The notes under the pieces were generated by a model. It was not told the DNA's origin. It ran no database searches and was given only the letters and a program-made list of their open reading frames with translations. Shown here piece after piece: positions 1-8,422 of a stretch of 60,450 nucleotides of DNA (position 1 is the stretch's first letter; each line of letters opens with the position of its first letter). Origin of the DNA: an uncultured Novosphingobium sp. (GTDB taxonomy: Bacteria > Pseudomonadota > Alphaproteobacteria > Sphingomonadales > Sphingomonadaceae); assembly GCA_946886075.1 (NCBI GenBank), contig CAMPHR010000018.1, positions 1 to 60,450 of the forward strand, given 5' to 3'. The translations under genes were made by a program, and so were the position numbers.

Positions 1-239
1 GAACGGCGGAAGGTCAGCGTCGGATCATATTCATTCTTGATCTTCAGCAGCGCGTCGAGAACCATCGGACCACAATTGTCGAGGTCAATCTCAAACGTGT
101 CATAGCGCGGATTCTGGCCCGAGTCGGGATCGTAGCGATAGACCTTGAAGCTTTTGACGTTGCTTGCGCCGTCGGGAGCCTTGTGGGTCACGCCCTTACC
201 GGAAATCTTGCTGTTCTTGGGCAGGGTGAATTCGGCCAT
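1..239 (-). CDS. sdhB: Succinate dehydrogenase iron-sulfur subunit (5' part; gene runs off the left edge)
   Basis: Only the first 79 codons are present; the gene starts at the ATG complementary to 237-239 and continues beyond base 1. The N-terminus begins [11 protein letters not shown] and continues with [17 protein letters not shown] and the [18 protein letters not shown] segment, which matches the plant-type ferredoxin domain at the start of SdhB. In the family this subunit passes electrons from the FAD subunit SdhA through [2Fe-2S], [4Fe-4S] and [3Fe-4S] centres to ubiquinone in complex II on the inner membrane. The cluster cysteines lie outside the window, so only the N-terminal match can be checked here. 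The other sdh genes would be expected to lie off the left edge. Confidence 0.9.
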   Translation of the reverse strand, partial: MAEFTLPKNSKISGKGVTHKAPDGASNVKSFKVYRYDPDSGQNPRYDTFEIDLDNCGPMVLDALLKIKNEYDPTLTFRR

Positions 240-379
240 GGTTTAAGATGTCCTCCGTCCGCGCCAATAATCATCATGGGGGCGCGCGCCACAGGCCCTT
301 AGCGCCTCGTTTCGCCATTTGCTACCCATCAAAGTGGCAAAAGCTTGGACAGGTTGCGCTCGATCTCAATCACCCCATC

Positions 380-417
380 CGTTCGGGCTGAGCCCTCCGA
401 CAGGCTCAGGGCGAACG
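380..417. repeat. Dispersed palindromic repeat, family A (single unit)
   Basis: The arms CGTTCGGGCTGAGCC (380-394) and GGCTCAGGGCGAACG (403-417) pair except for a GG/GG internal mismatch and surround an 8-base loop. The same core sequence recurs at 30000-30074 and 39353-39433. It lies between sdhB and the next minus-strand gene. Confidence 0.8.
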
Positions 418-453
418 GGGGTCGGGTGGCGTGCGATCAAATAGCACCAAGCG

Positions 454-1236
454 CTAACCGCGGCCGTTCAATATCTGTTCGATCAACACCACATCCTCTA
501 CCTTGTCCGCATCGATGCAGGCTTCCGCCTTGCGCATCGGCACCAGCCGGGCAACGAGGCCAAAGCGGCGGCCTATGCGCGCTATTCCGCCGCGCAAGGT
601 TGAGAGGCGCAGCAGGGCGCCGAGCAAAGCGACTGGACCGAAGGCGGAGAGGATCTTCCAGCCTTTTTTGCGGTCCTGCTCTACCTCTTGCCAGAGGGCG
701 ATGACGGCGCGCGCCCTCGCGCTGCCGAACCAGAAGAGGTTGGCGCCCGACCACCAACCATCGCGGAATTTGAGCCAGGTTCGGCGCGAGGTGGGATAGC
801 GGGCACGCAAGGTCGCTCGCTCGACCATGGCCACCGCTATGTCGGCCCCTTCTGCCTCGGCAACGAACTGGTCGAGCATGTCGCTGTCGAGCAGAACATG
901 ATCGGCAGTGGTCACGAGCAGCGGAAATGGGAGGTCCGGGCGCTCCAGCAGCTGGAGCAAGGTGGATGCTATGCCGCTGCCGCTCTGTTCGAAGCGGACG
1001 CGCGGGTCTTCGCCGAGCCAGGCCGTGGCGGGATCGGCGCGATATAGTTCTGGCGCCTGGGTCAGGATCACCAGCTTCGCGACCGCTGGATGCGCGAGGA
1101 GCGCCCGGGCGGGATAGTTGATCATCGGCTCGCCACCCACCGGAGCCAGCGGCTTGACCGCGACCCCCGCCGCTTGCGCCAGAGGATCGGAACCGGGGCG
1201 CGATCCGGCGAGCAGCAGGGCAGTAATCTGGGTCAT
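454..1236 (-). CDS. MobA-like nucleotidyltransferase family protein
   Basis: A 260-residue cytoplasmic protein. The N-terminus (ALLLAGSRPGSDPLA, about residues 6-20, then KPLAPVGGEPMI) is the glycine-rich nucleotide-binding signature of the GT-A-like NTP-transferase fold that includes MobA and GlmU-type enzymes. A TTADH segment near residue 110 is in the place of the metal-binding aspartate motif. The C-terminal third carries a hydrophobic stretch (FGPVALLGALLRLSTL). The family transfers a nucleoside monophosphate onto a phosphate-bearing acceptor, but the acceptor cannot be told from the sequence. The gene stands alone between a palindromic repeat and the M23 peptidase. No strong ribosome binding site precedes the ATG. 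Confidence 0.75.
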   Translation of the reverse strand: MTQITALLLAGSRPGSDPLAQAAGVAVKPLAPVGGEPMINYPARALLAHPAVAKLVILTQAPELYRADPATAWLGEDPRVRFEQSGSGIASTLLQLLERPDLPFPLLVTTADHVLLDSDMLDQFVAEAEGADIAVAMVERATLRARYPTSRRTWLKFRDGWWSGANLFWFGSARARAVIALWQEVEQDRKKGWKILSAFGPVALLGALLRLSTLRGGIARIGRRFGLVARLVPMRKAEACIDADKVEDVVLIEQILNGRG

Positions 1237-1285
1237 GGAGGCGGGTTAGCGAAGCCGCCCGCGCACGGGAAGCGGCTAAATTGCT

Positions 1286-2749
1286 CTAGGTCGCGGGCGT
1301 AGCAGCCTGCGGCTTGGCCTGCGCAACCGTCACCGGCAATCCCGTCCGCAAGCTCTTGAGCTGGCGCAGCCGCTCGCGGAAAGCGGCGAGATCCCGCCCT
1401 GCAAGCTGCGCGGTGGTGGTGAACTTGACCGAAAGCGGGTTTACCGTGCGGCCACTGCGATACAGTTCATAGTGCAGGTGCGGGCCCGTCGAAAGACCGC
1501 TGGAGCCGACATAGCCGATGACCTGCCCCTGACGAACGCGCTGGCCATAGCGGGCGGCGATGCGGCTCATATGCGCATAGCCGGTGGCGAGGCCATTGCC
1601 ATGTTCCAGCCGGACATAATTGCCATGGCCGCCATGACGGCCCGAGTAGGACACAACGCCATCGGTCGCCGCATAGATGGGCGAGCCATAGGCGGCGGCG
1701 AAGTCTATCCCCGCATGCATGCGCGTATAGCCAAGGATGGGGTGACGGCGCATGCCAAAGCCGGAGGACATGCGGCCCTGCACCGGCGCTGACAGCACGC
1801 CGCGCCGTTCGCCGACGCCCGATGCCTCGAACCATTGGCTGCGGCCGTCGCTCGTCCATTTGAGCATGTCGATGCCCCGGCCGCTGGCACGGTGCAGACC
1901 AGCGAACAGCAGGTCGCCGACTTCCACGTCGCCCGTTTCAGCGCGGCGATATTCGGTGATGATGTCATAGCGGTCGCCGCTGTGGATTGAGCCCAGATCA
2001 ACCTGTTGCGCGATGACCCGCAGGAAGCTTTGGATCGCCTTGGGCGGGGCACCGGCGGCGCGGGCGGATTGATAGATGCTGTCGCCGATCACGCCCTGGA
2101 TGCGAAGCGGCGTATTATCGACGCGGATGGGCGTGCGCTTTACCTGCAGCAGCCCGCCTACCCGATTGATTTCCAGCGCGAGGTCGAGCCGGGCGCGGAA
2201 GGCGAGATGATCCAGCGGCCGGGGCATGTCGCGGCTGGCGCGGCGGCCAAGCACGATGTCGAGCGGGGTGCCGGGCTTCAGACCCTTGGCGATGTCGCCG
2301 CTGGCCAGCGCCATGACCTGCGCGGCATCGGCATTGCTGACCCCTGCCCGTGACAAGGCGCGGCCGAGCGAATCGCTGCCGCCGATCTGGGCGCGCAATT
2401 CGATCTGCGGCCGCTCCGGCGTTTCGCGGAGGGGCTGGACGGCATCGGTCGGCCCCATGCGCCGCCCGCTGTCCGCGCCCATGGCGAGCGGCGTGATCAT
2501 CTGGCTGCGCACTTCCTCGAACTGCGGCTGAGCCAGCAGCGGCTGGGGTGCGCCTGGCAGCGGTTGAAACCCCGGGGAAAGGTAGAGCGCGGAGGCGCAG
2601 AGGCCGAAACAGGTAGTGAGGCCACGGAACCAGGTACGGCTGCCGACGCGCTGGCCAAGGTCGGGCACAAGCTCAACGTCATCGGCCCATTCACGCAGAC
2701 GTGTGCGCCAGCCACGGCTGTCGGCCGCCGCCAAAGGCCGCCTGCCCAT
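1286..2749 (-). CDS. M23 (LytM-type) metallopeptidase, membrane anchored
   Basis: A predicted periplasmic peptidoglycan endopeptidase of 487 residues from the ATG at 2749. A longer form from a TTG at 2845 is possible. Residues 41-58 (FRGLTTCFGLCASALYL) form one membrane segment after a short basic tail. The centre resembles the regions that precede the catalytic domain in long M23 proteins. The LytM domain is at the C-terminus, with the zinc ligands H345 and D349 (HAGIDFAAAYG), then H424 and H426 (GPHLHYELY), so it should be active rather than a degenerate EnvC-type activator. It faces the helicase gene divergently, with about 300 bases between the ATG starts. A second, shorter M23 peptidase is at 39866-40591. 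Confidence 0.88.
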   Translation of the reverse strand: MGRRPLAAADSRGWRTRLREWADDVELVPDLGQRVGSRTWFRGLTTCFGLCASALYLSPGFQPLPGAPQPLLAQPQFEEVRSQMITPLAMGADSGRRMGPTDAVQPLRETPERPQIELRAQIGGSDSLGRALSRAGVSNADAAQVMALASGDIAKGLKPGTPLDIVLGRRASRDMPRPLDHLAFRARLDLALEINRVGGLLQVKRTPIRVDNTPLRIQGVIGDSIYQSARAAGAPPKAIQSFLRVIAQQVDLGSIHSGDRYDIITEYRRAETGDVEVGDLLFAGLHRASGRGIDMLKWTSDGRSQWFEASGVGERRGVLSAPVQGRMSSGFGMRRHPILGYTRMHAGIDFAAAYGSPIYAATDGVVSYSGRHGGHGNYVRLEHGNGLATGYAHMSRIAARYGQRVRQGQVIGYVGSSGLSTGPHLHYELYRSGRTVNPLSVKFTTTAQLAGRDLAAFRERLRQLKSLRTGLPVTVAQAKPQAATPAT

Positions 2750-3047
2750 GCCCTCAGTCACCCAGAGGGAAGCGGATGCACCCCCATGTTGAGGGTTAAG
2801 TTGACTGCCGTGAAACACTTGGAAAAAGCCCCCCACGGGCTGCAAATTCGCCCGACCCCCGCCGCGCGTTCATGGGCAGTGTTGTGAATGCATAGGGTTA
2901 AAGTCAAATAAAGACGGATTTTTTAACCTTGTTCACGCGACGAAACGTGGCCTTCGGCCGTTGAATAACAGAAGCTGCATCGCTCCCGAGGAGAATCGCT
3001 ACCTTCCCCTTGCCCTCCCCGCGCTCATCCCCGACATAGAGAGGATC

Positions 3048-5651
3048 ATGGCCCCATTTGCCCGATCGCCCGTCACAGCCGTGCTGGGTCCCACCAATAC
3101 CGGCAAGACGCATTTGGCCGTCGAGCGCATGTGCGGTCATTCCAGCGGCATGATGGGCTTTCCGCTCCGGCTTTTGGCGCGCGAAGTCTATGACCGGGTC
3201 GTGGCGATTAAGGGCGCGCATCAGGTCGCGCTGATCACCGGGGAGGAGAAGATACTCCCGCCCGGCGCGCTTTATTATCTATGCACCGCTGAATCGATGC
3301 CGGTTGATGGCGATTTCGCATTCGTTGCGCTGGACGAGGCGCAGCTGGGATCTGATCCCGAGCGCGGACATGTGTTTACCGACCGGCTGCTGCGCGCGCG
3401 TGGACGGGAAGAGACGATGATCCTGGGCTCGGCCAGCATCAGCCGGGTGGTGAAGGCGCTGGTGCCTGAAGTGGAGATCGTCAGTCGCCCGCGCTTTTCG
3501 ACATTATCTTATGGCGGGGCGAAGAAATTGTCGCGCTTGCCCAAGCGATCGGCGGTCGTCGCCTTCTCGGCGGAGGAAGTCTATGCCGTCGCGGAGATGC
3601 TGCGGCGCTTTCGCGGCGGCGCCGCCGTGGTCATGGGCGCCCTCTCTCCGCGCACGCGCAATGCGCAGGTGCAGATGTTCCTGAATGGCGAGGTCGATTA
3701 TCTGGTCGCGACCGATGCGATCGGCATGGGGCTGAACCTGGACGTCGCACATGTCGCCTTCGCTTCGCTGCGAAAATTTGACGGTCGGCGGACGCGGCGG
3801 CTTACCGTGGCGGAGATGGCACAGATTGCGGGCCGTGCGGGGCGGCATCATAAGGACGGCACCTTCGGGAGCCTGGGCCATGAAGATGGCGACGCTGCCT
3901 TCACGCCCGAAGAGATTGAAGCGATCGAGGATCATCATTTCCCGCCTGTCGACCAGCTGTTCTGGCGCGAGGGGAAGCCGCGCATGGACAGCGTCAACCG
4001 CCTCATCATGGAGCTTGAGACGCGGCCCGACCGGGATGAGTTGCGGGCGGCGCCGGAGGCGGTGGACCTGGCGGTGCTGCGGCGGCTCTCCGATGATCCG
4101 CTGGTTGTCGAGCGGGTGAAGGGGAAGAAGGCCGTCGAACGGCTCTGGGCGGCATGCGGCCTTCCCGACTTCCAGAAACTAGGCGCGGACCATCATGCGC
4201 GCGCGGTGAACCGGATCTGGCGCTTTCTGTCAGAGGGTAACGGCCACATCCCACGCGACTGGTTTGCCCAGCAACTGGCGCGACTCGATTCGGCTCAGGG
4301 CGACATCGACACCTTGTCGGCTCGGATCGCGGCCGCGCGGACATGGTCCTACATCGCGCATCGGCCCGATTGGCTGGCGCATCCGGCGGAGATGGCAGAG
4401 CGGACGCGCGCTTTGGAAGAGCGGCTTTCCGACGCGCTGCACACCGCGCTAACCCAGCGTTTCGTGGACCGGCGCACCTCTGTCCTGTTGCGCGATATGG
4501 GGCAGGATGCGAGCAATCTGCCGGTCGATGTCGAGCCAGACGGGACGGTCTGCGTCGATGGTGAGATGATCGGGCGACTTGACGGATTTCGTTTCTCGGT
4601 CGATCCGGCTACGCGGCATCAGGATAGGAAGATGCTGCTGGCGGCGGCGGAACGCCGTCTTGGAAGGATATTGCGAGTGAAGGCTGACGAATTGCTGGGC
4701 GCGCCCGATACTGATTTCGTGCTGATGGACGAGCCGGGACAGGCGCCTGGTATCGGCTGGCAGGGCAATGCGGTCGCGGCGCTGCTTACAGGGTCGTCGC
4801 TGCTCGCGCCTGAACTCCGGCTGGTTCGTGGCTTGGCAGCTCTGGGGCAGGATGTGCAGAAGCAGGTCGCTGCACGCCTTGCCGCATGGGTGGAGGCGCA
4901 GAAGGAAAAGCATCTGCTGCCCCTCGTCAAAATGGCCGCCAGCGCCGCCGATCCCGCTGTTCCCCCCGTGGTGCGCGCGGTGTTCGCGCAGCTGGCAGAC
5001 GCTGGCGGCGTGATGGCGCGGACGGATCTGGACGCGGCGCTCAACCATCTCGACAAGGACCAGCGCCACCTGCTGCGCCGGGCTGGCATCGATATCGGCG
5101 TGCTCGACATCTATCATCCCGGCCTGTTGAAGCCGGGCGCTGCACGGTGGCGGTCGGCCTTGCTGGCGGCGCGCATCGGCAAGCCCTGCCTTCCCCTCCC
5201 CCTCCCCGGCCTGACGCTGATCCCGGCGGGTGAAAAGGCGGAGCAGATGGGCGCCCGCATCGCCGGCTTCCGGGGTTTCGATGCCCAAATGCTGCGGATC
5301 GATATGGCAGAGCGCATGGCGCGAGCCGCGCATGAAGCGATTGCCAAGGGCGAAGCCTTCACAGCGCTAAGCCCGCAGATCGTCTCGCTTGGCCTGAACG
5401 AAGCGTCCTTCCTGCAATTGATGCGCCTGGCCGGGTTCCGCCCGATCGAGCCAGCGGCGGAGGGCGGCGTGAACTGGACGTTCCGTGGGCGGCAAAAGGC
5501 CCGGCCTGACCAGCAGCAGGGACGCGGACCGAATCGGCGTGGCGCGCCCGCGCGCGGTGCCCCGCCCCGCCCGGCTGCTGCCAGCGCTGCACCGGCGAGC
5601 AGTAATCACGCCTTTGCAGGATTGGCGGAGCTGCTGGGCCGCAATGGCTGA
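3048..5651 (+). CDS. Suv3-like DEAD/DExH-box helicase
   Basis: An 867-residue superfamily 2 helicase related to the mitochondrial RNA helicase Suv3. Walker A is GPTNTGKTH (about residues 14-22), motif II is DEAQ within VALDEAQLGSDPERGH, and motif VI is QIAGRAGRHHKDGTFG. A long C-terminal region follows, ending in a low-complexity Arg/Pro/Ala tail. Suv3 relatives unwind RNA or RNA-DNA duplexes with ATP and in mitochondria work with a 3'-5' exonuclease. The bacterial role is poorly defined. I chose the ATG at 3048 because GAGAGG precedes it at good spacing and conserved sequence starts right after it; a TTG at 2961 would add 29 unconserved-looking residues. The last 8 bases overlap the S4 gene, so the two are probably co-translated. 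Confidence 0.85.
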   Translation: MAPFARSPVTAVLGPTNTGKTHLAVERMCGHSSGMMGFPLRLLAREVYDRVVAIKGAHQVALITGEEKILPPGALYYLCTAESMPVDGDFAFVALDEAQLGSDPERGHVFTDRLLRARGREETMILGSASISRVVKALVPEVEIVSRPRFSTLSYGGAKKLSRLPKRSAVVAFSAEEVYAVAEMLRRFRGGAAVVMGALSPRTRNAQVQMFLNGEVDYLVATDAIGMGLNLDVAHVAFASLRKFDGRRTRRLTVAEMAQIAGRAGRHHKDGTFGSLGHEDGDAAFTPEEIEAIEDHHFPPVDQLFWREGKPRMDSVNRLIMELETRPDRDELRAAPEAVDLAVLRRLSDDPLVVERVKGKKAVERLWAACGLPDFQKLGADHHARAVNRIWRFLSEGNGHIPRDWFAQQLARLDSAQGDIDTLSARIAAARTWSYIAHRPDWLAHPAEMAERTRALEERLSDALHTALTQRFVDRRTSVLLRDMGQDASNLPVDVEPDGTVCVDGEMIGRLDGFRFSVDPATRHQDRKMLLAAAERRLGRILRVKADELLGAPDTDFVLMDEPGQAPGIGWQGNAVAALLTGSSLLAPELRLVRGLAALGQDVQKQVAARLAAWVEAQKEKHLLPLVKMAASAADPAVPPVVRAVFAQLADAGGVMARTDLDAALNHLDKDQRHLLRRAGIDIGVLDIYHPGLLKPGAARWRSALLAARIGKPCLPLPLPGLTLIPAGEKAEQMGARIAGFRGFDAQMLRIDMAERMARAAHEAIAKGEAFTALSPQIVSLGLNEASFLQLMRLAGFRPIEPAAEGGVNWTFRGRQKARPDQQQGRGPNRRGAPARGAPPRPAAASAAPASSNHAFAGLAELLGRNG

Positions 5652-5940
5652 GAGCGCACCTGTCGGCAATCACGGGCCGAGCCTGCGCATCGACAAATTC
5701 CTGTGGTTCGTGCGGCTCGCGAAAAGTCGGTCGGTCGCGCAGAAAATGGCCGAGGATGGCCATATCCGCCTGAACGGTCGCCGCATCGAACGCGCCCATT
5801 CACCGGTGCGGACGGGCGACCTTATCACCTTTCCCCATCATCATGGCGTGCGCGTCGTGCGGGTGGTGCAACTCCCTGGCCGCCGGGGCCCCGCTCCTGA
5901 AGCGCAAAGCTGTTATGAGGAACTGAAGCTAGGCGATTAG
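5644..5940 (+). CDS. RNA-binding S4 domain protein (Hsp15-like)
   Basis: A 98-residue protein. Residues 13-60 (LRIDKFLWFVRLAKSRS, then GHIRLNGRRIERAHSPVRTGDLITF) are a complete S4 domain, the small RNA-binding fold of ribosomal protein S4 and of Hsp15. Hsp15 binds free 50S subunits carrying a stalled peptidyl-tRNA after heat shock. Whether this protein does the same is inferred from family and size. The ATG lies inside the end of the helicase gene in another frame, with an 8-base overlap, so translation of the two is probably coupled. A helicase and an S4 protein made together suggest a shared job in structured RNA or ribosome handling. Confidence 0.85.
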   Translation: MAESAPVGNHGPSLRIDKFLWFVRLAKSRSVAQKMAEDGHIRLNGRRIERAHSPVRTGDLITFPHHHGVRVVRVVQLPGRRGPAPEAQSCYEELKLGD

Positions 5941-6025
5941 CGCCGCAACAATATCCTCATTGACGTTCGCGCGCGCGCGGCATAGCAGGGCCGCCGCTGT
6001 CGAAACCCCTATTGAGTGCTGATCC

Positions 6026-6364
6026 ATGACCTATGTCGTGACCGACAACTGCATCCGCTGCAAATATATGGATTGCGTCGAGGTCTGCCCCGTCGATTGT
6101 TTCTACGAGGGCGAAAACATGCTGGTCATCAATCCCAATGAGTGCATCGATTGCGGCGTGTGCGAGCCGGAATGCCCTGCCGAAGCCATTTTGCCGGATA
6201 CGGAAAATGGCCTGGAAAAGTGGCTGGAGCTCAACACAAAATTCTCGGCTGAATGGCCCAACATCACCGTCAAGGGCGACGCGCCTGCCGACGCCGATGA
6301 GATGAAGGGCGTGGAAAACAAGCTGGAGAAGTTCTTCTCCCCCGAGCCCGGCTCCGGCAGCTAA
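6026..6364 (+). CDS. fdxA: 7Fe ferredoxin FdxA
   Basis: A 112-residue soluble electron carrier. The N-terminal cysteines C9, C12, C17, C21 and C25 ([17 protein letters not shown]) and the second group C40, C43, C46 and C50 ([11 protein letters not shown]) are the pattern of seven-iron ferredoxins with one [3Fe-4S] and one [4Fe-4S] cluster. The C-terminal extension after the clusters (residues 60-112) is typical of the FdxA family. It lies 85 bases after the S4 gene and 313 bases before carD, all on the plus strand. Its redox partner cannot be identified from the window. Confidence 0.93.
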   Translation: MTYVVTDNCIRCKYMDCVEVCPVDCFYEGENMLVINPNECIDCGVCEPECPAEAILPDTENGLEKWLELNTKFSAEWPNITVKGDAPADADEMKGVENKLEKFFSPEPGSGS

Positions 6365-6677
6365 AAATCAAGGCGTGGCATCGGCGCACTTGCCCGTTCA
6401 AGATCGCTTCGTTTGCCCCCTGAATTTGGCCGCCGAGTAGTAGCGGATATCTAGCCCTAGCGTCTCGCCCACGTCCACGCTCCCGGATTTTGCGTCTGGG
6501 GGTGGCAATTTTGTTACGAATCTGCTAAATGAACGGCAAGAGGCGGAAATGGTCGCATCCGTCCTGGAGTATTTGCTCATGTCCTGACGGTGACGCCGTG
6601 GAATCCCCGGTTGCGCCTCATCCGCGCATCTGCGACCCGGCGGTTGCTCGTCTCCGGTAGAATTAGAAAGGTTTCAA
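6365..6677 (+). other. 313-base intergenic region upstream of carD
   Basis: I find no convincing gene here. The only reading frames are short and lack a ribosome binding site. The right half is likely to hold the carD promoter and leader. An AT-richer patch at about 6507-6532 (ttttgttacgaatctgctaa) is the best candidate for a promoter core, but it does not match a clear consensus. No strong hairpin or terminator is seen after fdxA. Confidence 0.4.
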
Positions 6678-7205
6678 ATGGCTGCCAAGGCGCTGTCCTT
6701 TGACGTTGGTGATTATGTCGTTTACCCCAAGCATGGCGTTGGCCGTGTCGTGGAACTGCAGAAGGAGCAGATCGCGGGCATGGAATTGGAGCTGTATGTG
6801 CTCCGGTTCGAAAAGGAGCGCATGACGCTTCGCGTGCCGACGAACAAGGCCGAAGGCGTCGGCATGCGCAAGCTGTCGTCGAACAAGACACTGGAAGAGG
6901 CGATCGAAACGCTGAAGGGCAAGCCGAAGGTCAAGCGCACCATGTGGTCGCGCCGCGCCCAGGAATATGAAGCGAAGATCAACTCGGGCGACCTCGTGTC
7001 GATCGCCGAGGTGACCCGCGACCTGTTCCGCGCCGACGATCAGCCCGAGCAGAGCTATTCGGAACGCCAGATTTTCGAAGCCGCGTCGAGCCGCCTCGCC
7101 CGCGAATTGGCGGCGATGGAAGAGACCGACGAGCCGAGCGCGCTCAAGAAGATCTTGCGCATTCTCAATGAAGCCGCCCCCAAATATGCAAAGGTGGAAG
7201 GCTGA
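6678..7205 (+). CDS. carD: CarD family transcriptional regulator
   Basis: A 175-residue RNA-polymerase-binding regulator. Residues 8-75 (FDVGDYVVYPKHGVGRVVEL onward) are the Tudor-like RNA polymerase interaction domain shared with TRCF. The helical C-terminal part (TRDLFRADDQPEQSYSERQIFEAASSRL) is the DNA-binding domain that wedges into the upstream edge of the open promoter bubble. CarD proteins stabilise open complexes at many promoters, including rRNA promoters, without specific DNA recognition. The start is well placed behind AGAAAGG. The gene is monocistronic, with a long leader and a strong terminator immediately after it. Confidence 0.93.
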   Translation: MAAKALSFDVGDYVVYPKHGVGRVVELQKEQIAGMELELYVLRFEKERMTLRVPTNKAEGVGMRKLSSNKTLEEAIETLKGKPKVKRTMWSRRAQEYEAKINSGDLVSIAEVTRDLFRADDQPEQSYSERQIFEAASSRLARELAAMEETDEPSALKKILRILNEAAPKYAKVEG

Positions 7206-7246
7206 GCTGAATTTGCCCGAGCCGACAACGGTAGGTGAATGAATGG

Positions 7247-7276
7247 AAAAGGGCGCTCCGATCGGGGCGCCCTTTT
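7247..7276 (+). terminator. Rho-independent terminator of carD
   Basis: The arms AAAGGGCGC (7247-7255) and GCGCCCTTT (7266-7274) form a 9-bp stem closed by a loop that is itself partly palindromic, and the second arm runs straight into TTTTTAT. It lies 41 bases after the carD stop. Confidence 0.9.
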
Positions 7277-7330
7277 TATATCGGCAACGTTCGGATGGGG
7301 CGTGATCGTCTGATGCGAGCGCCCGCATCA

Positions 7331-7413
7331 CGTCACCCCGGGCTCGACCCGGGGTCCCGCTGCTTGGCCGCGCCACATGAAAAGCGCGACCCCGGATCAA
7401 GTCCGGGGTGACG
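7331..7413. repeat. Dispersed palindromic repeat, family B (paired units)
   Basis: Two inverted GC-rich units, CGTCACCCCGGGCTCGACCC (from 7331) and GACCCCGGATCAAGTCCGGG ending GTGACG at 7413, flank about 25 bases of spacer. Each unit is itself a near palindrome (CCCCGG...CCGGGG). The whole can fold as one long hairpin. It sits between the carD terminator and the end of the convergent small membrane protein gene. Confidence 0.8.
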
Positions 7414-7463
7414 ATAACTCGCCCTAGTCACGCTCTCTCGGCGTTGAAAGAAACTCTGCGCAA

Positions 7464-7703
7464 TCACTCGCCCTGCGCACTGCCTGCCGCGTCCTTTGCA
7501 GCGCTTCCAACATCGCTCGCCGCTTGGCCGACCTGGGTGGCAGCGCTCTCGACCGCGCTGTCCTTGCGGGTTTGGCTGCTGATCAGGAAAAAGGCGGCGA
7601 TTGCTACCACCACTACCAACAGCAACACCGCGATCGCCGTGCCGCCGCTGCGCTTCTCAATCACCGTGGTCGTCGTCGTTGGACGCTCCTGATAATCGGC
7701 CAT
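7464..7703 (-). CDS. Small single-pass membrane protein of unknown function
   Basis: A 79-residue protein that I do not recognise as a named family. It has a short polar N-terminus with a threonine run (ERPTTTTTVIEKR), one strong membrane segment (AIAVLLLVVVVAIAAFFLI, about residues 24-42), then an Ala/Ser/Asp-rich tail that would lie outside the inner membrane as a small amphipathic region. The ATG at 7703 is chosen because GAGGAGGAATTC lies directly before it, an unusually good ribosome binding site. Upstream in-frame sequence lacks such a site. Its abundance signal and compact size would fit a stress or envelope protein, but that is only inference. Confidence 0.7.
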   Translation of the reverse strand: MADYQERPTTTTTVIEKRSGGTAIAVLLLVVVVAIAAFFLISSQTRKDSAVESAATQVGQAASDVGSAAKDAAGSAQGE

Positions 7704-7855
7704 GAATTCCTCCTCATCGTTACGCCACCCGCACGAATAATGCGCAATGGCGGAGGCAGTTCCTGACCGATTTTCGAGGTGGGCGACGAAGTGAGCAGCG
7801 CAGCGCTTTCCGCAATTCTGGCAAAAGGCACGCCGCACTCACGCAGAGGTGCGCC

Positions 7856-8353
7856 CTATCGCGGAACGAACGCGCCTTTTGCCCTGTCCTTGACGACCTG
7901 GTCGGCACGGAACACTGATCCGCTCATGCTGATGTAGACACCCGGGCCTGCAATCTGGGCTGTGGCAAAGGCCATGCCGAGGTTGAAGCTGGCGTCGCTT
8001 TCACCGAAGCGCGCCGGGGCAAGCGCGCCGACAAGTACGATCGTCTTGCCGGTGACGCCTTCCAGCGCACTAGCGGTATCGGTCATCGTGTCCGTACCAT
8101 GGGTGATGACAACATGGCTTTCCGGCGCGGCAACCACCCGCTCGCGGATCAGGGCGCGATCGCGGTCTTCCAGCTCCAGGCTATCCTTGCGCGTCACCTC
8201 TTCTATGCGAAAGGGCCGTTTAACCCCGCCAATCTGCAACAGCTTGGCAACGACGCTTTCGCCAACTTTGTAATCCGACAGCGCGTCGAAATAGATTTTG
8301 TCGATCGTCCCGCCGGTGGTGAGAACCAGGATCGGCGTATCGGCAGGCAGCAT
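7856..8353 (-). CDS. Asparaginase-domain protein (N-terminal domain only)
   Basis: A 165-residue protein matching only the N-terminal alpha/beta domain of L-asparaginases (usually about 330 residues). Visible active-site motifs are LTTGGTID (nucleophile position T13) and VVITHGTDTMTDTAS (T87, D88). A lysine in RADQVVKDR fits the position of the catalytic lysine of the full enzyme. The second domain, which completes the active site across the dimer, is absent; the stop follows directly after the first domain. Similar stand-alone half proteins occur in related proteobacteria, so this is probably a real short family, not a broken gene. Amidohydrolase activity is therefore uncertain. It follows proC on the minus strand. 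Confidence 0.75.
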   Translation of the reverse strand: MLPADTPILVLTTGGTIDKIYFDALSDYKVGESVVAKLLQIGGVKRPFRIEEVTRKDSLELEDRDRALIRERVVAAPESHVVITHGTDTMTDTASALEGVTGKTIVLVGALAPARFGESDASFNLGMAFATAQIAGPGVYISMSGSVFRADQVVKDRAKGAFVPR

Positions 8354-8422
8354 GGCTCGCTCCGCGATTCAGGGCATCATCGAAACTTTGTAGACGCCTT
8401 CCACCTGCATCGAAACCGCGGA

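Noticed and set aside
4449..5333. Long minus-strand frame inside the helicase gene
   Set aside because: It is antisense to conserved helicase sequence, lacks any family motif and has the composition of a GC-rich shadow frame.
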